Source: a virus
Strand: one strand, 5' to 3'
IMG/VR virus record: IMGVR_UViG_3300038701_000581
Span: 1 to 21,003 of that record
DNA length: 21,003 nucleotides
Shown here: piece after piece, positions 5,805 to 14,100 of the stretch
Position numbering within the stretch: position 1 is the stretch's first letter
Layout of the letters: every line of letters begins with the position of its first letter
The notes under the pieces: generated by a model
What the model saw: the letters and a program-made list of their open reading frames with translations, nothing else
What the model was told of the DNA's origin: nothing
Database searches by the model: none
Translations under genes and position numbers: made by a program

Positions 5805-8239
5805 TGCCTAAGCTTTATACGCGCTCATTCAATGGGGGTATCATTTCGCCGGACATGTGGGGGCGGATTGATGACCTTAAGCACAATACGGGTTTGAGCG
5901 TTTGCAATAATTTCATTGTCCTGCCTCAAGGGCCGATAACGGCGCGTCCTGGTTTGCGCTTTGTCCGTGAGGTCAAGGATAGCTCCAAGTTTACGCGATT
6001 GATCCCGTTTCGGTATTCAGCAACGCAGACAATGATGCTGGAATTTGGTGAGACTTATATCCGGTTTCACTCGTTTGCCTCGACGCTCTTGACGCCGACG
6101 AGCGGTGTGAGTGCGTATGATAGCGGATCGACTTATGATCAGGGCGATCTGGTTACTGAAAGTGGATCGACATGGTATGCTGTGAGCGCGGTGCCGACCA
6201 GTTCAACGCCTAGTTCTAATCAGTATGATGCAGAGCCGATCGTGTCGGCCACATGGTCTCTGACATCAAGCGGCAATTCAAGCATTCCGAGTGGCTATAC
6301 ATTTGAGGGGACTGAGCTGCCTGAGACAGCAACGGTTGGTGGCAAAGTGGCGATTTCTCGCACGGTCTATACGATTATCACGCTGCCAGACAGCGGAAGC
6401 TTTGAGGGTATTGGAGACATACAGGTTGTCGAAACGACTGTGTACGATGCTTATGACGGCGTAAGCTCGACATCGACAGGCGGTTATTGGTATCAGATGC
6501 CGACTGAATACGAGATACCGACACCTTATGCGGAGTCAGACTTGGCTTCGATCAAGTTTGCGCAGTCTGGTGATGTTCTGACGCTGACGCATCCAAGCTA
6601 TGCGCCGCGCGAGTTGAGACGAAACGGGGCGACAGATTGGACGCTCGTAACTTCGACTTTTGGCTCAGCCTTGAGCGCGCCGACAATCTCAAGCGTCACG
6701 CCGACAACGGCAACAAGCCCGAGCGATACGCAGAGTTATTCTTATGTGGCGACCACGGTAAGCGATGATCAGCTAGACGAGAGCGTTGCAAGCTCCGCGG
6801 TGAGTGCGACTAACCAGTTATTTGATACGGGCGCTTTGAACACGATTAATTTCGGCACGTCTGACCGGCGCAATGTCTATAAGCTGAGTGGCGGCTTATA
6901 TGGTTATATCGGGCAAACCGATGGTACGAGCCTTGTGGATGACAATATCGCGGCAGATGTGAGCCGGACACCGCCGCTTAACCAAACGCCATTTTCAAGC
7001 GACTATCCGCGCACAGTGGCCTATTTTGAACAGCGCAAGGCATTTGCCGGGACGACAGCTTTGCCGCAAAACTTTTGGCTGACGAAGACAGGCACAGAGA
7101 ACAATCTGGATTACTCGATCCCGGTTCGAGCGGATGATGCGATTTCGATCAAGATTTCGGCGTTAGAGAGTTCTACTATCCGGCACCTGGTGCCTTTGGA
7201 TGATTTGATCATTTTAACAGATAGCGCTGAGTGGCGGGTGTCTCCGGTCAATAGCGAGGCTCTGACACCGACGACGACCAGTGTGCGTGCAACGTCCTAT
7301 ATCGGGGCAAATAATGTTCAGCCGGTGGTTGTGTCTCGCACGGTTGTTTATGCGGCAGCGCGTGGCGGGCACATTAGAGGGCTTGGCTATGACTTTGAGG
7401 CTAATTCTTATGTCTCGGTCGATTTGAGCCTTAGAGCGCAGCAATTGTTTGATTACAAGTCGATTACGGATTTGAGCTATGGAAAGAGCCCGACCCCGAT
7501 CGTTTGGGCGGTATCGTCAGATGGGAATATGCTGGGCCTTAGTTTCGTGCCTGAGCAGCAAGTCTACGCGTGGCACACGCACTCGACGGAAAACGGCACG
7601 TTTGAAAGCTGCGCGGTGATCGATGAGGGCGATGATTCCATTTGCTATGTGATTGTCAACCGCACGATCGATGGGGCGACGAAGCGCTATGTCGAGGCAA
7701 TGGGTAGCCGCTACTATCAGAATTTGAGCGACTTTGTGGGCCTGGATAGCTCTATTTCATATTCTGGGGCCGCTACAGCGAGTTTTAGCAATCTTGACCA
7801 CTTAGAGGGCGAGACAGTTTATGCGCTTGTTGATGGGGCCGTACAGGGGCCTTTCACGGTATCGAGTGGGTCGATCACTACCGATCAGGCGGGTGAAGTG
7901 GTTCATGTTGGTATTCGGCGCACGGCAGACATGAAGACTTTGCCGCTTGTCGCTGAGATGGAAGCTTATGCGCAAGCACTGGTGAAGACGATCAAGAAAG
8001 TCACTTTGCGGGTTTGGCGCTCGGGCCGCTTCTTCGCGGGCGAGGATGTGAACAGTTTATACGAGGCGAAGGTGAGAACGACAGAAAGTTATGGCGATGC
8101 GCCTGGTCTTCAGAGCCGCGAGGTTGAAGTGCATATCGGCGGCACATGGAATGATAGCGGTCAGATAGTTGTGCGCACACAAGATCCGACGCCTTTGACG
8201 GTCTCCAGTTTGACGGTTCATGCGGAGTTCGGCGGGTAG
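5804..8239 (+). CDS. Tail tubular protein B / nozzle (T7 gp12-like)
   Basis: The product is the 811-residue nozzle subunit at the tip of the short tail through which DNA passes, close in length to T7 gp12 (794 aa). The N-terminus has the conserved RSFNGGIISPDMWGRIDDLK (7-26) and then CNNFIVLPQGPITARPGLRF (34-53). A later signature is PRTVAYFEQRKAFAGT (about 400-415) followed by LTKTGTENNLDYS (about 426-438). The rest is beta-rich, as expected for the propeller. Residues 103-151 form a small module, with AYDSGSTYDQGDLVTESGST (104-123), then WYAV and W151, resembling a CBM5/12-type carbohydrate-binding domain. Translation is coupled to the adaptor gene by TAATG, and the TAG stop directly precedes the next ATG. 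Confidence 0.93.
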   Translation: MPKLYTRSFNGGIISPDMWGRIDDLKHNTGLSVCNNFIVLPQGPITARPGLRFVREVKDSSKFTRLIPFRYSATQTMMLEFGETYIRFHSFASTLLTPTSGVSAYDSGSTYDQGDLVTESGSTWYAVSAVPTSSTPSSNQYDAEPIVSATWSLTSSGNSSIPSGYTFEGTELPETATVGGKVAISRTVYTIITLPDSGSFEGIGDIQVVETTVYDAYDGVSSTSTGGYWYQMPTEYEIPTPYAESDLASIKFAQSGDVLTLTHPSYAPRELRRNGATDWTLVTSTFGSALSAPTISSVTPTTATSPSDTQSYSYVATTVSDDQLDESVASSAVSATNQLFDTGALNTINFGTSDRRNVYKLSGGLYGYIGQTDGTSLVDDNIAADVSRTPPLNQTPFSSDYPRTVAYFEQRKAFAGTTALPQNFWLTKTGTENNLDYSIPVRADDAISIKISALESSTIRHLVPLDDLIILTDSAEWRVSPVNSEALTPTTTSVRATSYIGANNVQPVVVSRTVVYAAARGGHIRGLGYDFEANSYVSVDLSLRAQQLFDYKSITDLSYGKSPTPIVWAVSSDGNMLGLSFVPEQQVYAWHTHSTENGTFESCAVIDEGDDSICYVIVNRTIDGATKRYVEAMGSRYYQNLSDFVGLDSSISYSGAATASFSNLDHLEGETVYALVDGAVQGPFTVSSGSITTDQAGEVVHVGIRRTADMKTLPLVAEMEAYAQALVKTIKKVTLRVWRSGRFFAGEDVNSLYEAKVRTTESYGDAPGLQSREVEVHIGGTWNDSGQIVVRTQDPTPLTVSSLTVHAEFGG
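6110..6256 (+). other. Carbohydrate-binding-like module inside the nozzle protein
   Basis: Residues 103-151 of the nozzle have aromatic and Gly/Asp spacing (Y105, G108, Y111, G114-D115, V117, G121, W124-Y125, P131, W151) like small CBM5/12 domains of chitinases, in which the aromatics stack on sugars. This is a pattern reading only. In a tail tip it could help bind surface polysaccharide. Confidence 0.45.
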
Positions 8240-8824
8240 ATGGCGATTGCATCTATGGCCGCGAGCGCTGCGGGCGGGGCGATGTCTACCGTTGGCAGCT
8301 ATTACAGTGCGCTAGGTCAAAAGTCTGCTTTGAGGTTTCAGGCAACGCTTGCTGAAATTAACGCCAAGGCGTCTGAGAGCGATGCGCGCAATGCGCTGGC
8401 GAGGGGTGAGCGCGCTGAACAGTCGGTAAGGCTGGACACGGCAAACCTGAAATCGACGCAGCGTGTCGCTTTGGCGAGCAATGGTGTTGATCTGGGTTCT
8501 GATACGGCTGCGGCCATTCTGACCAGTACGGATGTCTTGGGAGAGATTGATGCAAACCAGACTAAGGCAAATGCGCTGAGAGAGGCTTGGGGACATCGTA
8601 CAGAGGCGGTGAGTCATCGCGCACAGGCTACGATCGATCGAGCAACTGCGAGCGGGATTAGCCCTGGAATGAATGCATTTAGCACTTTGTTGACAAGCGC
8701 GGGTCAGGTCGCGGGCCAGTATTATCAGGCTGAAAAGTCTGGATCGATCGCGAAGAGCAAGGAGCGTTGGGGTAAGATTGGTGACAAAGCAGGGTCATTC
8801 TTGAAGGGATTAAAGGGCTTTTAG
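8240..8824 (+). CDS. Internal virion / ejection protein (T7 gp14-like)
   Basis: At 194 residues this is almost the length of T7 gp14 (196 aa), and it lies in the same place, directly after the nozzle. The N-terminus is Ala/Gly/Ser-rich and moderately apolar. The middle has a well-conserved core: STQRVALASNGVDLGSDTAA (72-91), then EIDANQTKANALREAWGHR (about 102-120). This is the helix pair recurrent in small podovirus virion-core proteins. A basic, Gly-rich end follows. The T7 homologue is ejected and forms the outer-membrane part of the DNA channel; the same role is inferred here. The ATG follows the nozzle TAG without a gap, and the stop TAG directly precedes the next gene, so the three ejection genes act as one translational unit. 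Confidence 0.85.
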   Translation: MAIASMAASAAGGAMSTVGSYYSALGQKSALRFQATLAEINAKASESDARNALARGERAEQSVRLDTANLKSTQRVALASNGVDLGSDTAAAILTSTDVLGEIDANQTKANALREAWGHRTEAVSHRAQATIDRATASGISPGMNAFSTLLTSAGQVAGQYYQAEKSGSIAKSKERWGKIGDKAGSFLKGLKGF

Positions 8825-11128
8825 ATGGCTAGGGTTCCGACAAGAGATAACTTCCGGGTATTACCGGGCGGTGGCGGCTCTGGACGGGTGCGGGCTAACG
8901 CGTCAGGTCTTGCAAGCGTTCAGGGCCGCGACTTGCAGCAAGTGGGCCAGACGGTCCAACAGGCAGGCGGTGTCTTAAACAATTATGTCGAGCGCGAACA
9001 AGACAAGCTAAACCAGGCGCGTGTGCGCGAAGCGGCTTTGACGTTTCGTGAAGACATGGCCGAGGCCGAAAGAGAGTATCAGCAATACCAAGGCGCTGAA
9101 TTGGTCGCGGGCGATAAGCCGATCATGCGGGACATTGAAGCGCGGATTGAACAGCGCCGGTCTGAGCTGTTTCAGGGCCTCACATCACAAGATGCGCAGG
9201 AAGCGTTTGAAATTGCGTCGATGGAGATGGCGTCCGGGTTTCGTCAGCGTGCCGCGGCATATGAAGCGCAACAGGCCGATTTTTACGTCGATCAGCAACG
9301 TGACGGAATGATTCAGGCGCAGATTGAAACGGCGATTTCGAGCCCTGAAAAGCGCGCCACCAGTTTGCAGGAAGCCAATGCGGTCTTGCGTGAAAAGTTT
9401 GAAGATCAGGGCTTTGATGGCGATCGACTGAACCAGAAGACGCAGGAAGCTATGGGTCAGTTATTGGCCGGTCAATTGGATGCCCTGATTGATGCGGGCG
9501 ATACTCAGGCCGCGCGAGATGTATTAGAAGCGGGCGGCGATTATCTAGCGTCTGACGATGCGTCAAAACTTCGCGTTGCGATCAAGAATAAAGAGGCCGA
9601 GACGCGGACGCTGGCGATTTATGAAGGGCGGCTAACGGCTGAAACCTTGTCTGAGATGCATCAGGCCGGTCAAATCGATGATGGCGACTATATGCGCCAC
9701 AAGGCCCAGCTCGATCAGTATGAGCGCCAACAGGAGGCACAGCGCAAGGCAGAAGAGACTGAGCGATATAAGAACAATTTCGAGCGGTTACGGGTTGCGG
9801 TTGATGATGGGCTAATGACTCGCGCTGATGTAGATCTGGCCTTTGAACGTGATCAGATCAATATCTCTCAATGGTCGCAGGCTGCACGCTTGGCCAATGA
9901 TGTTGAGGGGCGTCAGAGTTCGAGCAGTAATTTTGCAGAGTCGATGCAATTGGGTTTGCCGATTGATCCGCGGGACAATGAAACGCGCAAGGGCGCGAAT
10001 GCTCTCTTTCGGGCGAAAGGTGGTAGGGCTCTGTTTGCCGAAGATTTCAATCTGGGATTGGCACAGACAGCACAATTTGCGCAGGCTGGGATTATTCCAG
10101 ACGATGCGCAGACGGTTTTAAGTGGGTTTGTGAGTTCAGGGACGCCAGAACAGCAACGGCTCGGCCTAACGGCGATTGGTGATCTTTATGAGCTTGCGCC
10201 GAATGCAGTTGATGCTGCGTTTAGTGACAATCAATTATCAGATGCAATTAGCTACACGCATAAAGTGAATGCCGGTGTGGATGAGAATGCAGCGTATGAG
10301 GCGCTTCTGGTTGAGCGTGAGGCGCGAGCCAATCCTTCGAGTGGATATAATGCACTGATTGCAGAGGCGCGGGCGATTTCGAAAGACTTTGATATTTCCG
10401 ATGCCCTGAAGCGCCGCGATGCTGATGGCAAAGGTGGTTTCTTGTCGAGCGGCCCGAAGGTTGGGTCAGACGCCAAGCCTAAGCATGTGGATGATCCGAT
10501 TGTTGAGGCGCAAATCTTGAGCGACTTTACTGATCAGTTTGAAGCTTATTATTCGCTGCACGGCGATGAAGAATTAGCCAAACGCCAAGCGGCGGTGATT
10601 ATGGGCAAGACTGTGGGTCGCTCAGAAGCAAATGGCGGACGGGCCATGATGCATCCGCCTGAAAAGGTTTACGGCCTTGATGGTGATTGGGCGGCAAATG
10701 CGTTGCAGGAAATGTTTGCCGAACGTGACGGCGGGGTGTCTGACATTCAGCTGATCAGCGATGTCCGCACAAACCGTGAGATGCGCGAGGGGCGCGCTCC
10801 GACCTATGGTGTGGTGGTCTTTGATGAGAATGGTGTCATGGTGCCTCTACAAGCCCGTGTGGACTTCTCGGACGAATACCGCGCCGAGATAGAGAAACGC
10901 CAGGAAGAAGCGCGCAAAGCGCAGATTGAAGCGGCTAAGGGCAATAACAAGGCCGCTGAACGGATCTTGGAGCGTGAGGCTCTCGAGCGTAAAAAGGGCG
11001 ATGACATGTCTCGTCAACCTTTCCAGCGCGATCTATTCCAGATTGGCGGGCGGTTACAGTCTGAAGAAGAAGCGACGCGGACCAGTGAAAACGTGGCGCG
11101 TGATAGAGAACGATTGGAGGGCTATTGA
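8825..11128 (+). CDS. Internal virion / ejection protein (T7 gp15-like)
   Basis: This 767-residue protein (T7 gp15 has 747) is rich in Glu, Ala, Gln and Arg, and mostly helical. The N-terminus has a Gly-rich turn (VLPGGGGSGRVR, about 12-23), then helices with QDKLNQARVREAALTFREDM (about 59-78) and further long charged helices to about residue 330. No membrane segment, signal peptide or catalytic motif is evident. In T7, gp15 with gp16 forms the core stack on the portal and then the periplasmic tube for DNA transfer; this gene has the matching size and position. The stop TGA overlaps the next ATG (TGATG). No lytic transglycosylase motif was seen. The call rests on position, size and helix content more than on sequence. 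Confidence 0.8.
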   Translation: MARVPTRDNFRVLPGGGGSGRVRANASGLASVQGRDLQQVGQTVQQAGGVLNNYVEREQDKLNQARVREAALTFREDMAEAEREYQQYQGAELVAGDKPIMRDIEARIEQRRSELFQGLTSQDAQEAFEIASMEMASGFRQRAAAYEAQQADFYVDQQRDGMIQAQIETAISSPEKRATSLQEANAVLREKFEDQGFDGDRLNQKTQEAMGQLLAGQLDALIDAGDTQAARDVLEAGGDYLASDDASKLRVAIKNKEAETRTLAIYEGRLTAETLSEMHQAGQIDDGDYMRHKAQLDQYERQQEAQRKAEETERYKNNFERLRVAVDDGLMTRADVDLAFERDQINISQWSQAARLANDVEGRQSSSSNFAESMQLGLPIDPRDNETRKGANALFRAKGGRALFAEDFNLGLAQTAQFAQAGIIPDDAQTVLSGFVSSGTPEQQRLGLTAIGDLYELAPNAVDAAFSDNQLSDAISYTHKVNAGVDENAAYEALLVEREARANPSSGYNALIAEARAISKDFDISDALKRRDADGKGGFLSSGPKVGSDAKPKHVDDPIVEAQILSDFTDQFEAYYSLHGDEELAKRQAAVIMGKTVGRSEANGGRAMMHPPEKVYGLDGDWAANALQEMFAERDGGVSDIQLISDVRTNREMREGRAPTYGVVVFDENGVMVPLQARVDFSDEYRAEIEKRQEEARKAQIEAAKGNNKAAERILEREALERKKGDDMSRQPFQRDLFQIGGRLQSEEEATRTSENVARDRERLEGY

Positions 11129-14100
11129 TGGGACTTATCAATGACGCTGACAATCCAACGTTTAACCGTTTATCGGCGGGCTTACAGGATCAACCTGATC
11201 CGTCTGTTGAGCGCCCGAGTTCAGCGGCGCTATGGGGCGCGGCGTTTCGGACTGAGAACGTTGTCAGTTCCATCATGAGCCGCGAGCCAGGGCTTCTCGA
11301 TAATGAGATCGATGATGAGTTTAACCCTATCACGGATGAGAACCTTGCGGGCTATGAGAATTATTCTGACCGCTTTTACAATGTCTTCAATGAGCGTCAG
11401 AATGCGGCCCTGAAGCGCCAAATCGATCGTGAACAATCTGACCGGGACATTATCGCGCGGTCTGGGATTGCTGGTTTTGGTGCGGCTATGGCGGCGGGCA
11501 CACTTGATCCGACTGTTTTAATTCCGGTTGGCGGCACGATTAAGAAGGGTGACAGTCTTTTACGTGTGGGCCGTAATATGGCCTATGCCGGTGCCGCGGG
11601 TGCTATGGTGTCCGAGATCGCCCTGCACGCTTCACAGGAGACGCGCACGGCAGAGGAAACGGGCTTTGCGATTGCAGGTGGCGCGGTGCTTGGCGGTATT
11701 CTAGGCACGGGCGCGGTTGCAGGTTTTAGAGGCGCGACCGGAAAACCAATCACGGGCTTTGATCCAGATGAGTTGGCGAAGTTTGAGCGCGAGATGGTGG
11801 CTGACCCTGATGGCGACTTGAACGCGCCGGATGAGGTCTTGTTAGGCCAAATTGAGCAAGACATTGCAGGCATGGGCATTTACTCGCCGGAAGTTGTTAG
11901 AACGCAAGCGGCGGCAATGGAGGCAATGGTTTCCACACTTGCGCGCCGGACAGGACAAGATCCGAGCGAGTTTTATGCTGCGAATGGCCCTGCTTTGCGG
12001 GGTGATGATCGGGTGCGAGCACAAGGCAGCGAAGGCGAGTCACGCGTCGATATGACAGCGCGACATAAGGTGGAACTCGAAACACTGGAAGAAGAATTTA
12101 CGGATATTTCTGAACTTGAGGCTTTGGATCGTGCGGCTGAAGCCAAGTCTGCTGCTCGCAGGCAGGGGCGCGAAGATGTTGCAGAGACAACGCCAGAGGA
12201 GGCGTCAGCGGCGTCGAAGCTGAGCGCTCGAAAAGAAGAACTTGCCGCGCGCCGAATAGAATTGCTGCAGCGACAATTGGAGGAGAAGAGAAAACTTCGA
12301 GAGAAACAGGCCAATCAGGTCTTAGAACAAGCATCTGCTGCAGGCTATAAAGGTCAGGACACAGGCGAGGCCGCTGAATGGGTCGCGGCTAAGAACAAGG
12401 GCCTAGACATGTCTCAAGAGGCTCGCATGGCGCGGGCCGCGGAGATGGGGTTTGATACGGAGACGGTGCTGTATCATGGGACGGATTCTGTTAATTTCGA
12501 TGCTGTTGACATATCCAAAACAATAGATGACGCCTTTTCCTTGTCGGTTTCACCAAAAGACGCATCGAATTATGCCACGGGTGATGGATATGGGCATCGG
12601 CACGGCAGCGGCGCCTCTCGCGTGATGCCTGTGTTCATTCGAGGCCGGATCAAGAAAATAGACTGGAGCAAACTATCGGAAGGATGGGATCGGTGGGATG
12701 AAGGAATCGCAGATCGCGCAAGAAAATCAGCCCGTAACGAGGGGTATGCTGGTGTTCAGTTCGATAATGTCGTGGACTCTGGAGGTAACGCCCCTCAGGT
12801 CCAGGTCTTCGACCCCTCCAACATCCGCTCAGTAAACGCAGCCTTTGACCCTGAGATGTCGGGAAGTGCGAACTTGCTGCATCAGAATCCGCCTCGATCA
12901 CTTTTCGCCGCGATGAAAATGGACCCGCAAGAGCGATCCGAATGGTATGACCGAATTATTGATGAGAGCAGAGTCGGTAACAATACCGTCCTGACGATTA
13001 AGGCCGACACTCAAAACATGATCTTCGATGACGTTGTGATCGTTATCGAGAACGGTATTGATGTTGAGTTTACCGTTAAGGGCCAGCACGCAGATCGCGG
13101 AAGAAATGCGCCGCCTGAGAATATCGCCAAGGGCGCGCGTGTCATGGCTCAGGCCACGGCAGCCCTGCAAGAATGGATGCTACGCAATGACAGCCCGTTT
13201 GTCGGCTTTACGGGGGCGACAGAGGCGCATAACCGACTTTACGAGAGTATGCTGGGCCGCTTTGCTTTTGATGGCTATTTAGGGTATAAGACGGAAGAAT
13301 ACCGGCAATATGTAAATGTAGCCTCAGACGGTTCCAAACAGGCTGACGGTGATGCTTACGTCGCTGGATTCGGCTTTATGATCGTAAAGGATGGGTATCT
13401 TGAACAAGCAAAGCATTTCCTCAAGTCCCGCGAAGACGGGCTCAACGTTGCCCCAAGACCTGCGGGCGGAGGGGTCGTCAAAAACCTCGGAACCACAGTT
13501 CCCATTGAGCGCCGTTCTCGACGAGTGGGAAGCCCGGATCAAGGCGGGGACGGCGACAGAGGAAGATCTGGAGCTTCAGGAGATGGGCGAGCTTTTTCTG
13601 GAAGTGATGTCAGTCTAACGCCGATAGAGCCTGCGCAACGCGAGCTGTTTCAGGGTCAGCGCGGTCAATTCGACGTAGACACCAACACTATCACGCTATT
13701 CGACAATGCTGACCCGTCTACACTGATGCACGAGGCATCTCACTGGTATCTCGACCGCTTGTTCAAGATGCGCGGCAATGAGTTTGTTGACAAGCAATTA
13801 GGCGAGATTCTGGACTGGCACGGGACAAAAGCTGACGAAGTGTTTGATGATGCGGGCAATCTGACATCCCGCGGCGTCGAGTTGCAGGAAGCATTTGCCG
13901 AGACCTTTGAAAGCTACCTCCAGACTGGCAAAGCGCCCGTCCCTAGATTGCAGGCAGTATTCGATCAATTTCGTGATTGGCTGACAGCGCTTTATAAAAC
14001 ACTGGACCCACGCGAGCGGTCAAACCTGACGCCAGAAATCAAAGATGTGTTCGATCGGATGCTGGCCTTTGAGCCGGACGGCATGGAAAAGCTGAACCTG

